Source: Neoarius graeffei
Taxonomy: Eukaryota; Chordata; Actinopteri; Siluriformes; Ariidae
DNA length: 64,000 nt
Assembly: GCF_027579695.1 (NCBI RefSeq)
Contig: NC_083582.1
Coordinates: forward strand, 32,060,464 to 32,124,463
Direction of reading: 5' to 3'
In this document: in pieces, positions 1 through 10,280 of the stretch
Layout of the letters: each line of letters opens with the position of its first letter
Numbering within the stretch: position 1 is the stretch's first letter
Position numbers and translations under genes: made by a program
Notes under the pieces: generated by a model
What the model was told of the DNA's origin: nothing
The model's input: only the letters and a program-made list of their open reading frames with translations
The model's database searches: none

Positions 1-524
1 TACATAAGGGTTGTTTTACAATCAGGGTACGCAGGCTAAAAATCACATTTAACACTTATCTTCAATATCAAAAGGCTTGACTAAATAAGCTTGGTTGTTT
101 ATTGTAGCCCTGTGATAGCTCTATTTACCATGCAAAAAAACATTGTGATAACGTTATTTTTGGTGAATGTATGGCAATATATGTCTCATTTAGCAAAATT
201 ACTCGTGTCATTTAGAAAAAGTGCTTTTTTGACCACAGGTAGCTCCAAAAGGGATGCACTTAAATCATTCTTTATACCATAAAACAAATATTTGGTTCCA
301 TATCATTGGAAACATAGTTAAGTGTTAATGTTGAATGCCAGTAAGTTTTCAGACTATTTTGATCAAATTAGTATGTAATTGTGTCAAAAAAAAATGTCCT
401 CTCCGAGACAGCTAATTTTTCAATATAAAATAACATATCTAAAATGATTATTTTCATCCTAAAATGTGGTCAAGATATTGGGACATAAATATGAGAGACA
501 ACTAACACAAAGCTTACAGCCTTA
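1..524. other. kif22 intron, no gene seen
   Basis: AT-rich sequence left of the first visible kif22 exon. I see no exon in it. A short stretch at 376-408 (poly-A followed by TGTCCTCTCCGAGA) recurs at 1037-1065 on the other side of the MITE at 525-1001. The earlier motor-domain exons of kif22 must lie left of the window. Confidence 0.5.
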
Positions 525-1001
525 AACTACATCCACACGACAACGGCAACGAGATTTTTTTTTTTTAGCGGGTAAAAAAAATATCGCGTCCACATGGGCA
601 ACGGATCAGTAAAATATCAGGTACATATGGCAACGCAACGCTTGCTGAAAACGATGCAATACACATGCCACACCTCTACGTGCGCTGTAAGACGGTCCCA
701 TCGGAGACACCAGAACAATAGAAGTAGGACGCATGCGCATAAACCCCTTCTTCTACCCGGCGTGAATGAGTGAGTGCTGCTTGTTCTGGTCATGTGGTTG
801 TGACATCATCGTAAACAAATCCGTTCTACTCATCCAAACGACTTCGCAACGGCGCCGTTGCCAGATTTTTCCACTCTGGAACCCGTTCTCAAAAGATTTC
901 GTTTTGGGGCACCCAAAACGCCGGTGCCGTGTGGACGCCAGGCCGAAACGCTAAAAAATTTTATCGGATTCACCTGAATCCGTTGCCGTGTGGACAGGGC
1001 C
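525..1001. mobile_element. PIF/Harbinger-like MITE
   Basis: Imperfect terminal inverted repeats: the left end reads AACTACATCCACACGACAAC and the right end, reverse-complemented, GGCCCTGTCCACACGGCAAC. It is flanked by TTA at 522-524 and 1002-1004, the 3-bp target duplication expected of PIF/Harbinger elements. The interior has no long open frame, so it is non-autonomous. It lies in a kif22 intron. The superfamily rests on the 3-bp duplication and is inferred. Confidence 0.6.
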
Positions 1002-1369
1002 TTATATTTAAAAGCACTATGGAAGTAGTGGATTCTGAATTGTCAAAAAAAAGTCCTCTCCGAGAATCACTTCATTTGTTTCTCGCATCTTATAGCAGAT
1101 TACACAAAACTACCATACACACATGTCAAGAAATTACCTGAAATCTGTTCTTTAACTTGTCCTTCACTTAAAAACTGGTACAAGAACCAGTTTGAATCAA
1201 TTTGAATTTTGGACCCCTGTGACACAAACTTTGTACCTTGATTGTAAAACAACCCATAATGTCTGTGTATATCCTGGCATTTATTTTTGTTAGCCCTTTT
1301 GGATCAGTGACGAGTACAAAGACAGACAGAATTTGTCTTTTTTTTTTTTTTTTTTTTTTTAAATCCCAG

Positions 1370-1763
1370 GTGGTGAAAGGTCAGCGTGTTCCTCCTCACC
1401 GACAGCAGACAGGAAAGCTGTATCTTGTGGACCTTGCTGTTCTGAGGACAACCGACGCACAGGAAACCAGGGCATCCGCCTGAAAGAAAGCGGTGCTATA
1501 AACTTGTCTCTCTTCACCCTGAGCAAGGTGGTGGACTGTCTGAACACGGGGACTGGGGGGGCGTGTGCCCTACAGGGACAGCAAGCTCACCCGTCTTTTA
1601 CAAGATTCACTCGGTGGTTCAGCTCATTCAGTCATGATCACAAACATTGCCCCTGAGTATCAGTACTATTTTGATACATTCTCTGCCCTCAACTTTGCTG
1701 CCAAATCCAAGCAAGTCATCAACAGGCCGTTTGTCAGAGAGACAGTGGTTGCGCCCATGAATG
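1370..1763 (+). CDS. kif22: kif22 exon: end of kinesin motor domain (partial gene)
   Basis: Kinesin-10 family motor (Kid), a chromokinesin that binds chromosome arms and pushes them toward the spindle equator. This exon encodes GKLYLVDLA, then [20 protein letters not shown] (switch II region) and [20 protein letters not shown], ending with [17 protein letters not shown], all hallmarks of the kinesin motor C-terminus and close to KIF22. The acceptor is a long poly-T plus CCCAG at 1368-1369; the donor is GGTGAG at 1764 (phase 1). Oddity: a G is missing near 1439 inside the DLAGSE motif and one extra G lies in the G-run at about 1554-1561. The segment between is readable only in another frame and the two shifts cancel. 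Read literally, the motor is disrupted. The gene's 5' part is outside the window. Confidence 0.9.
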
Positions 1764-1844
1764 GTGAGCCTTCAGTCCTTTGGGTTCGGTTTGCTTAACT
1801 GGTTGAAAGCATTTATTCATGAGCTCTGTGATCTTTTCTTTCAG

Positions 1845-1965
1845 CTGCAGGAAAGAGGTCCAGAGAGGAGCAAGATGCCGCGGGACCAAGAGAAGCCCAG
1901 AATAAGAAGCTGAAGGAAGGCAAGAAAGTGGAGCAGCCATCCCCCCCACTCGCACATCCCCATAG
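1845..1965 (+). CDS. kif22: kif22 exon: neck/linker region
   Basis: Continues kif22 after an 81-bp intron. The acceptor is TTTCTTTCAG, ending at 1844; the donor GTGTGT starts at 1966. The 121-nt exon completes the phase-1 codon and ends in phase 2. It encodes a charged, low-complexity linker (AAGKRSREEQDAAGPREAQN, then a Lys-rich NKKLKEGKKVEQPSPP), matching in position and character the Arg/Glu-rich linker just behind the KIF22 motor. Such basic tracts suit nuclear import, an inference. The next intron is about 10.5 kb and filled with transposons. Confidence 0.8.
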
Positions 1966-2086
1966 GTGTGTTGTCTAGATCAGTATAGGTTTAAGGGCCA
2001 ACACGAGCGTCGAGAGCACAGCGCAGGCGATGGGCAATAAAATGTAGGCGTTATATATATAAAACAAAGTCCAACTTTATTAATCT

Positions 2087-3650
2087 ATCCACATTCACTG
2101 GATATGAGCTCTGATTGGCAACTCTACTAGTAGGATATCAGCTCACATACTGTGAGTAGAGAAAAACAAAATGGCGGAGCGTGTTGCTAAACCAGTCGAG
2201 GATGAAATAAAAACTACTCAGAAACAAAACCTCCAAAAAAAAAAAAATCAACAAACTATGGAATGCAAGTATTTGATGGTAAGGATCCCCCCCCCCCCCC
2301 CCCCCCCCCAGAATTATTATAGCATTTTTCACAAATTGCAATTGTCATTTTGCCCGTTTGTTTACATTTTAAGTGGAAATGATTTTGTCAGCCGTTTTGT
2401 ATAAAGTTTTTATCCCCGCTGGCCAGAAGGTGGATTGTGCCGTGGCGGTATCCGTCCGTCCATCTCAGGAAGGGTACTCGCCTTCTGAAATCAGCTCCTC
2501 TCACGGTTTTTGGAGGAATTTCACGAAACTCTGCATACTGTGGTTTTGTTCAATTCAGTCGCATTTTACCAGAATTGTGGCCTAGTTGCCAGCGGGGGAT
2601 CAAGTCAGGTCTGTTTGTATAGCGTTTTTAACAGTTAACATTGTCGCAAAGCAGCTTTACAGAATTTGAACGACTTAAAACATGAGCTAATTTTATCCCT
2701 AATCGATCCCCAATGAGCAAGCCTGTGGCGACGGTGGCAAGGAAAAACTCCCTCAGACGACATGAGGAAGAAACCTCGAGAGGAACCAGACTCAAAAGGG
2801 AACCCATCCTCATTTGCGCAATAACAGACAGCATGACTATAACATTAACAGTTTTAACATGAAGTCAGTTTGGTTGATGATGTAACTCTTCATTGATGGA
2901 AACTTGAGTGCAAAACTGTTCATGACAACTGCAGTCCTAAAGTTAGCAAGTCAACTGTAGTCCTCAGCCATAAAAGCATTACTGTAAGAGTCCAGAGCGT
3001 CCTCCAGGTGTGACTTTCAACTGTCCATGTGGGGCCGTCCTCAACAGGAGGTGATGTAATGAGACTCCGACCAGACACAGGGCACCAGGATGGATCAGGC
3101 AGGTCTGAGGAGCAGAAGAGGTCAGGATCTCGATCCTAGGACCGACATGTAACTCAGAGGGACAGATTTGGGGGGAGGAGAGAGAGAGAGAGAGAGAGAG
3201 AGCGAAAACACAGGTTGTTAGGTATGCCCAGTGTCACCTGAATAAGTAGGAACAGTATACATATTGCACTGAGTACAAGCAGGGACTCCGGCAAAACTAA
3301 AAGGGGAGAGCCAGAAGGTAACACAGGCATGAGGGAGCCCCGGGACATAAAGCAGCAGCCACTACACCGTCAGCAAACTCGAGTGAGTAAGCGAGTGGGG
3401 ACTGACAGTATCCATACATCCCAGTTTACCAAAACACACTCTGTCTGAGGAGCCTCCAGATCTACACCTTTACCTCATAAACACCATTGACTAAACGGAT
3501 ATGTTTTCAGCCGAGACTTAAACACCGAGACTGTCTGGTTCCCGATATTGTGCTCTTGGAGCACTCTTGTTATTTATTGAATTTGCAAAGCATAAAAATG
3601 CTCCGTTTCTCAAAATCCAGTGAATGTGGATCGAATAAAACCGTTATTCC
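2087..3650. mobile_element. Non-autonomous element with small coding exon, split by an L2-tail repeat
   Basis: Ends carry inverted copies of ATCCACATTCACTGGAT (left near 2093, right near 3618-3636). An exon-like frame starts at ATG 2171 and reads MAERVAKPVEDEIKTTQKQN followed by a GT donor after about 37 residues. A second copy of the same element at 41155-41610 conserves this peptide, with KKAIKYGMKVFDG at its end. The NTKKATKY-like pattern resembles the N-terminal core-binding segment of tyrosine recombinases (Crypton-type), but this is a weak match. Nested inside are a poly-C run (2287-2309), an unclassified repeat at about 2413-2600 and an L2-tail repeat from about 2605. Confidence 0.4.
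2605..3480 (-). repeat. L2-type LINE 3'-tail repeat, copy 1
   Basis: Begins with a TTTGTATAGCG-type tail, continues with GTCGCAAAGCAGCTTTACA and the block GACGGTGGCAAGGAAAAACT. The same ~500-bp sequence recurs at about 21530-22206 and 28470-29440. Its low-coordinate end resembles the 3' end of the L2-type LINE at 55545 (TTTATTTATATAGCACATTT), so the copies are read as minus-strand 3' fragments. No coding potential is visible. A (GA)n run lies near 3177-3202. Confidence 0.55.
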
Positions 3651-4450
3651 GCTCAGTCTCATCATACCTGGCTTATAGCCAACTCGGTGCTCATGTATGA
3701 CTCGATTTCTCAGAATAACTGGTAATTAACCTTTTGGGATCCCAGGGAATACGGTTTCATTAGAGATTCATCATAAAAATTAAATGGAAGTGTAAAAACT
3801 CTGCCCCATTGTTTCTTGGACAGGTAAAATCTTTCTACTGTTCTGAGAAACATTTCGTATTCTATAATTTGAGTTTGTGTTGGAAACTTCGCAGAAGCAG
3901 GTCTGGTAAAGCATAAACCAGACTTGACACACAGATGTGCTAACTAGGGATGGCGAAAACTAAAAAAAATCTTGACCGACCACCGAGCCTCATTAGCCGG
4001 TTAAAGTCGGTTAACCTATACAGGGATGCAAACGGCGCGCCTTTAGGCGGATGCCGCCTTTTTCACGGCTGAATCGTGCAGATACGATTTTTTTGGGGGG
4101 GGGGGGCGTTGGAGTGTCTGAATAATTTCATCAGAGTAAATTCTGTATTAAAGTTGCTAAGTGGGCAGGTGCCATTGCGGTCCGTGAGGCATAGGGGGGG
4201 CAGTGGGTCGGAGGGCTGCGCACGTTTTCGCGGAAGCTGCGCAGGTGTGCGCGGCTTTCTGATTTGCTGTTTTCTTCTCGTGCTTCCTGTGTTTCGTGGA
4301 CTGTGACGACGTTTACTTGTTTAGTAATTTTAATACAGAATTAAAACTTAAAAAAAATTAAACACACTTAAAAATTAAAAACCATTCTTAAAAAACAAAT
4401 TTCACACTGTGTCTCTGCTTGCAGCGCGCGGATGGGGGAGGGGCTGCTCG

Positions 4451-4451
<1 letters not shown>

Positions 4452-4512
<61 letters not shown>

Positions 4513-4559
4513 AGGGGCTGCTCCCTCTCTCTCTCACACACACACACGAGGGAGGGGCT

Positions 4560-4593
<34 letters not shown>

Positions 4594-4660
4594 GAGGGAG
4601 GGGCTGCTCCCTCTCACACACACACGAGGGAGGGGCCGCTCCCTCTCAGAGAGAGAGACA
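4452..4660. repeat. (CA)n microsatellite plus ~40-bp tandem minisatellite
   Basis: A pure (CA)n run spans about 4452-4507. It is followed by four copies of a unit containing CACACGAGGGAGGGGCTKCT then CTCTC, starting near 4503, 4543, 4589 and 4620. The long open frames through this block on both strands are products of repeat periodicity, not genes. Confidence 0.9.
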
Positions 4661-4861
4661 CACACAGTTCAGTGCAGCTCCTGCTATTGAGGTATTTCAC
4701 CTGACGTCACAGGGTCATGTGACGCCCCGTGTCCGCCATTTTGAACGTCAAGCTACATACTAACGCTGCAGACAGAGAGGGAGAACCGGCTTGAAAAAAA
4801 AAAAACGTGTTACAGACACCTAGAATAGATTAATTTGTCAGTAAGCACTCTATAAATAACC

Positions 4862-5688
4862 ATGGTGTTTGCTTGTTGTGCTGTGGGCTGCCACAACAGA
4901 CAGGGACAGCGTGCAGGACGCTCCTTTTACCGGTTTCTAGTGATGGGAATTTCGGCTCTTTTTCGGGAGCCGGCTCTTTTGGCTCTTCTTACTATAAGGA
5001 GCCGGCTCTTTCGGCTCCCAAACGGCTCCTGAGATTTTATTTTTGATTTAATTGCTGCAATTAACTAGTTAATTAATTACATTATTTATATTTTATCAAT
5101 AGGATGTTTTCCATTTAATTTTTTAGTTTTTGTAGCCATTGTAAAGCTTTGTAAAGTATAGCAGTGTAACAATATTCTAGCTATAGAAATAAAACTTACT
5201 TACCAATTAATAAATTATTTTCTCAAACATAATGCAAAACTGTTATATTACCAATATAAAATACACAGCTGATTTTCCCCTCCTCAGGTGCCTCACAGAC
5301 TCCTCTCCCCTGCGCTCCACAGCTTTAAGCATTACACCAATTTTCGTATTTTCGCAGCTGTGAATGACATCAACCCCCCCAACCAAAAAAAGTAGGCGTA
5401 CACCATGCTACTTTTTTTCCTTTGAATGGTAATAGACAACACAAAGACGCAATCAGACAGCAACTTTTTTTGTGAAAGTCTCTCTCTGAGGCACCTAAGG
5501 ACAAAAAAATAATTCGGCTCCCCAACTCGGCTCCCACCGAAGAGCCAGCTCTTTGAACCGGATCGTTCGCGACCGACACATCACTACCGGTTTACTACTG
5601 ACCCAGACAAGAGGGATTACAGCTGTGAAAACACAGGATTGGGAGCCAACAGAGTACTCCAGACTTTGCAGTGATCATTTCATTTCAG
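4862..5688 (+). pseudogene. THAP-domain exon interrupted by a hAT MITE
   Basis: From ATG 4862 the frame reads MVFACCAVGCHNRQGQRAGR then SFYRF, the C2 half of a THAP zinc finger. The hAT MITE at 4938-5586 follows. After it the reading resumes with TTDPDKRD and, in a shifted frame, DWEPTEYSRLCSDHF, the conserved W/CxxH half of the THAP domain, ending at a GT donor (5689). THAP domains are C2CH DNA-binding modules found in P-element and Kolobok transposases and in host THAP proteins. The insertion plus a one-base frameshift make this exon non-functional. Confidence 0.7.
4938..5586. mobile_element. hAT MITE (inner layer)
   Basis: Ends TAGTGATGGGA and ACACATCACTA, with internal inverted CGGCTCTTTTGGCTC-like repeats. 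Flanks are CCGGTTTC (4930-4937) and CCGGTTTA (5587-5594), a 7/8 match fitting the 8-bp hAT duplication. It has no coding capacity. It sits exactly within the THAP exon and so postdates the THAP element. Confidence 0.75.
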
Positions 5689-6799
5689 GTTAGTTTATCA
5701 GTTAACGCAATTTTGATAAAATATATAGCAAAAAGTAAATGGGTCAGTGTTTAACCCATCTGAGCAGTGAAACAAGGCAGTGTTAATTTGTCTAGGGTTG
5801 CATGTAGCAGACATCAGACATAAAATGCAATAACAGAGGCTAGAAAAAAAACGGGACACAGAAATAAACAGGGAAATTAAGTAAAAAGAAAGAAAGAGAA
5901 AAGGAAAAAAAAGCGCTGATCTCCAAACACGAGAAGCCTATCTTACGCACATATCACGCGGACTCCACACACGCATCGCGTCTGAAGTCATAACTCATCA
6001 GGGGAAATCGTGTCCGCATTGGCATGTTCAAAAAACAACCTTGCGTCAACAATGATACCACACGCAAGAAAAAAAAACAGTCAGGCTACTCAACAACCAA
6101 CCTGGCAGCAGCAGTCGTTGTCATGTAAACACAACACTTCGGATATGCAAATGCTTCCCGTTACACACGATTGCTATGTCAATAAACATCATTTTGCCAG
6201 TATTTTAGAGACCCCCCCCCCCCAACATTTCCCAAATCATGTTTTCAAAGGATCTCATGTCTGTTTCAGGGGATCTCGGATCCCCCGAGTAACAAGACAG
6301 TGTTGTGAACATAGCCTACCTTGTACCGTTTCAAACTGCTGGGTCATCCTTCATCAAACTGTTGACTTCTGTTGACAACCTTGGCTCCATACCAAGGCTG
6401 GGTACAGTGTTTGTGATAAAAGACAGATCCAATTTAACACGAATCACAGCTTACTTTCTTGTTAAAATGTGCAAAGGTCTCCACCATCTCATACCGCCTT
6501 GCACTGAAGGACTTAAGCGTGCCGTCCAAAATGGCTGCATCACGTGACTTGGTCATGTGGGTGAAATACCTCAATAGCGACTGCTACGCGCACTGCATCA
6601 CTCTCACAATTTCCCACAGGGGAATTGTCTCTAGTTTAACCGACAACCAAAAAAAATTAACTGGTTGACGTTGATTCAGTCAACCATCGGTCAAACGGTC
6701 ATCGGTTAACATCCCTAGTGCTAACATGATAAATATATGATTTTAAAAGGTTATTCTGTCCTGTTGTGCAAAATATAGTCAATGTGGTCCTGTCTCTAG

Positions 6800-7984
6800 C
6801 AGTGTTGTAGTAGAGTCACTAAACCTCAGGTCTAAGTCAAGTCTTGAGTCCCTGGTGTTCAAGTCCAAGTCATTAAAAGAAAATTGAGCCGAGTCGAGTC
6901 CGCTATTGAAAGAAAGAAAGCACAACTTTTATTCATCACACACTTGTGAAATTCCTCTCTGCATTTAACCCATCTGAAGCAGTGAACACACTGCGTGCAC
7001 ACACCCAGAGCAGTGGGCAGCCATGCTAACGGCGCCCGGGGAGCAGTTGGGAGTTAGGTGCCTCGCTCAAGGGCACCTCAGCCCAAGGCCGTCCCATATT
7101 AACCTAACCGCATGTCTTTGGACTGTGGGGGAAACCGGAGCACCTGGAGGAAACCCACACAGACACGGGGAGAACATGCAAACTCCGCACAGAAAGGCCC
7201 TTGCTGGCTGCTGGGGTCAAACCCAGAACCTTCTTGCTGTGAGGCGACCGTGCTAACCACTACACCACCGTGCCACCCACAATTGATCCAAGTCCGAGAA
7301 CAAGACTCCGACTGCGTTATTTGACAGTGTCTGTTTCAGCGCCATTAACATTAGTTTGTTTCTGAACATGGTGTATGAACAGGTGAATGTGCTTCTCTTT
7401 ATCAGGGAGCGTGAAGTATTCCGTCAGAGACGGTTGGGAGACGGATGTAAGTGCAGAAGGTGTGTTTATTAATACAAGTGAAGACGGTAAACAATCCAGA
7501 ACGGCAGGAAAAATCGTAAAACAGCGAAAAGGGGTAACAGGTCGAGTGACGCACAAACAGGCTATCAAAGACAAGAAACAGGAAATCAGGAAACCAAACA
7601 AGGAAATAAGGCTCGGAAACGTCAGCAACACAACTCAATACTTCGTAAAGTGTGTTTTCACGTTTTTTATACAGGCGCGCTGATTGCGCCTTAATCCTGT
7701 GCATGTGCAAGTCGTTTACGGCGCACGCGAGAGTCCTCTTGGCGCACACCTGAGTGTATCTGATGTACGCGCCAAGGCACGCAGGTGTGACACTCTTGCA
7801 CAAAATTAGTACAAAAATAACGTAGATGTAAATATCTTATGCCAAATTATTGTTACAAAAAATAAAGAAAAAATCCGAGTCCTCGTCTCCAATTTGAGTC
7901 TGAATGCAATTAATGCAGGAGTCCAAGTCAAGTCACGAGTCCTTAAAATTAGGGCATGAGTCGGACTCAGGTACTACAAGCCTG
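6800..7984. mobile_element. hAT-like element carrying an inverted SINE
   Basis: Ends are CAGTGTTGTAGTA and (right, reverse-complemented) CAGGCTTGTAGTA. Flanking octamers are GTCTCTAG (6792-6799) and GTCTCTGG (7985-7992), 7/8 matched. Sub-terminal sequence is rich in GAGTC/AAGTC motifs on both sides. Internally it contains a minus-strand SINE at about 6906-7282 and an unclassified 500-bp segment at 7325-7860. No transposase is visible. Confidence 0.55.
6906..7282 (-). repeat. tRNA-headed SINE, tail type B
   Basis: Reverse-complemented, it begins GGCACGGTGGTGTAGTGGTT and has a B-box-like GGTTTGACCCC, as in tRNA-derived SINEs. The body then diverges from the type A copies after the shared CAGTCCAAAGACATGC block. 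It ends with a GTGCTTTCTTTC-type tail. Other type B copies: 22411-22788 and 30014-30360. Confidence 0.65.
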
Positions 7985-7992
7985 GTCTCTGG

Positions 7993-8451
7993 ATGGTGAT
8001 TTGGGGGGGTTATGATTTGTAAAGATAGCACTTTAACAGGTCCTGGCCTTGTGTGGTAGGCCAAGATTTGGTAGCTGGTGCTTAAAACAATGTATCCCCA
8101 TAGCGAAAACCAGAGGTTCTGTGTACCTTATGGCACATTGTTGGGGAAGACATGTTTATCTGTGGCTATCAGTCTTGAGTAAATTCTGTATGAAATAGTT
8201 AGTATGAAACAATTGTGGGTTTATTTATTTTAGTTGGTTTTAATCAAATGGCTGGCGGACCACAGCTGTACTGGTTTTCAGTTACGTATATCGGTTATTT
8301 ATTGAGCTGATATCACGGAAGAAATGGTATAAATTATTCAGCAACAACAGCGAAACAAATAGGAAAAGATGTATCGTTACAAGAACAGTGCAGGTCTGGA
8401 CCCACCAGCGGAAAGTAGTGATTTTTCCATAAACTGAAAATGCATCTTAAA
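7993..8451. other. kif22 intron, nothing recognised
   Basis: Sequence between two hAT-like elements inside the long kif22 intron. I see no exon, repeat family or structured element here. Confidence 0.4.
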
Positions 8452-8459
8452 ATGGTCAT

Positions 8460-9693
8460 TAGGGTGGTCCCGAAATGTATGGGAAAAATTTTTTTTTACC
8501 AAAACATTCCGACCACGGGGCGGCACGGTGGTGTAGTGGTTAGCACTGTCGCCTCACAGCAAGAAGGTCCGGGTTCGAGCCCCGTGGCCGGCGAGGGCCT
8601 TTCTGTGCGGAGTTTGCATGTTCTCCCCGTGTCCGTGTGGGTTTCCTCTGGGTGCTCCGGTTTCCCCCACAGTCCAAAGACATGCAGGTTAGGTTAACTG
8701 GTGACTCTAAATTGACCGTAGGTGTGAATGTGAGTGTGAATGGTTGTCTGTGTCTATGTGTCAGCCCTGTGATGACCTGGCGACTTGTCCAGGGTGTACC
8801 CCGCCTTTCGCCCGTAGTCAGCTGGGATAGGCTCCAGCTTGCCTGCGACCCTGTAGAACAGGATAAAGCAGTGAGAGATAATGAGATGAGATGAGATGAG
8901 AGACATTCCGACCACCCTACCATTTTTTTTACATAGGCTTAAAAGAAGGCAACAAGCAAAATTTCAGAAAAATTGGTTAATATTTAGAGGTGCCACACGA
9001 GGTTGCAAATCGGGTTAAGCTATTAACATTAGTTGGTGCGTAGACTGTTGCAGAGAAGATCTCAAACCCCCAAAAAGTCACAGTTCTAGAGGGAATATGC
9101 CACTTCTATGAAAAAGAAGAGGCAGGAAGAGTTTATAGACTGATAGAAGATTAACTTTCATGCACTAAGGGGTTCTTAAACAATGAGCACTGATCGTAAT
9201 ATGCTGATGAAGTTGTGAATGTTTTTCTTTCTATGTTTTTCAGATGGCTAGCAACAGTAATACAGGTAGTACCGGTGGTGCAAAGCACAACACCAGAAAG
9301 GACAATTATGTTTGGTTAATTGGTCCCACTTCCAAGGAACTGTCTGGGAGAAAGCTTCCTTCTGCTAGGGAAGTCCTTAGTGTGTTCTTTTATCTCCACA
9401 AGATACCATAATACCGAAGGGTTTAGAAAATCACAGACAAGTAATAGCTATTGTTACTTTGAACACAGGAAGTTATATTACTGTATTGTTTGTATTAAAT
9501 ATGAAACAATTAATAAGCCACATTATTTTATATTGTGTCTCGAGTGAAAACTTTAATGGCTTTGTGGCACCTCTAAACATTTGTTCAATCTTAACCAAAT
9601 TTTGCATGATAACTTCTTTTAGGCAATGTAAAAAAAAAAAAAGGTCAGCTGGTCGTAACAAAATCCTAAAAAAAAAATTTGGGGACCACCCTA
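8460..9693. mobile_element. hAT element with perfect 8-bp TSD
   Basis: Ends TAGGGTGGTCC and GGACCACCCTA are perfect inverted repeats flanked by the identical octamer ATGGTCAT at 8452-8459 and 9694-9701. It is split by a SINE at 8517-8902. Internal frames are short, so it is non-autonomous. Confidence 0.75.
8517..8902 (+). repeat. tRNA-headed SINE, tail type A, with 13-bp TSD
   Basis: The head carries A-box-like TGGTGTAGTGGTTAGCAC and B-box-like GGTTCGAGCCC; the body has the CAGCTGGGATAGGCTCCAGC block and the tail ends in GATGAGATGAG repeats. The target duplication ACATTCCGACCAC occurs at 8504-8516 and 8903-8915, proving retroposition into the hAT element. Other type A copies: 22790-23136, 30835-31196 (minus), 34841-35204 and 48110-48460. 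Confidence 0.8.
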
Positions 9694-10280
9694 ATGGTCA
9701 TGCAGCATCAAGGTGAGGTGTAATTTGAGCACAGGTGAATTGGTTTCTGCCTTGTGAAAACACACGCCTGGTTTCATGCATACGAGGTTTACGTACACCG
9801 TAAATTACATGGGTGAACTGATGAGATTAAAAAAAAAAAAAAAAAGTCCTACAGTAGAGATGAAATACAACTCCTGGCAAAAAGTATGGAATCACCAGTC
9901 TTGGATGAGCACTCATTCAGACGTTTTATTCTGTAGAACAAACTGAGATCACAAAAATGATACAATAATAAAGTCATTCCAAAGTGCAACTTCTTGGCCT
10001 TCAGAAACACTAAAATAAACGAAGAAAATACGTTGTGATAGTCAGCAAATGTTACTTTTATAGACCAAGCACAGGGAAAAAAATATGGAATCACTCAAAT
10101 CTGAGGAAAAAAATATGGAATCACTCAATTTTCAGGTAGAAAATAAGGACTCACCCAGTCAATTTCCTTTCCCTAAATTGACACCTGCCTCAGATTAGAT
10201 CTGCTCGTTAGTCTGCAGTTAGAAACAGCGCAGTTATCGCACCTTGGAGGGCTGCTGGACCGAGTGGACTGGCAAGAATC

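Larger units (their letters stand above)
4683..6578 (+). mobile_element. THAP-exon DNA transposon (middle layer)
   Basis: Inverted ends GCTATTGAGGTATTTCACC (4683) and GGTGAAATACCTCAATAGC (ending 6578) are a 19-bp perfect pair. The left part carries a THAP-type zinc-finger first exon at 4862. This suggests a P-element-like or other THAP-transposase family, but the transposase body is absent and no clear target duplication was recognised, so the superfamily is open. It lies inside the hAT-like element at 3945-6717 and is itself split by a second hAT MITE at 4938-5586. Confidence 0.55.
3945..6717. mobile_element. hAT-like element with perfect 8-bp TSD (outer layer of a three-level nest)
   Basis: Ends are TAGGGATG and CATCCCTA, flanked by identical 8-bp duplications GTGCTAAC at 3937-3944 and 6718-6725, the hallmark of hAT insertion. 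Sub-terminal sequence is also inverted (GGTTAA-rich). The interior holds a CA-rich microsatellite block at 4452-4660 and a second transposon with its own inverted ends at 4683-6578. No hAT transposase is visible, so this copy is non-autonomous. Confidence 0.75.

Noticed and set aside
4388..4763. Long open frames of Thr-His and Cys-Val repeats
   Set aside because: They are translations of (CA)n and its complement; every frame is open because of the repeat.
6010..6375. 121-codon open frame
   Set aside because: Lies inside nested transposons, crosses a poly-C run, and shows no domain.
8517..8600. Possible tRNA gene
   Set aside because: A- and B-box-like motifs exist but no cloverleaf acceptor stem; it is the head of a SINE repeated many times.
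8540..8923. Open frames in the SINEs (CGGNRSTRRKP-type peptides)
   Set aside because: The same peptides appear in every SINE copy in both orientations and have no start/stop logic; they are repeat read-through.
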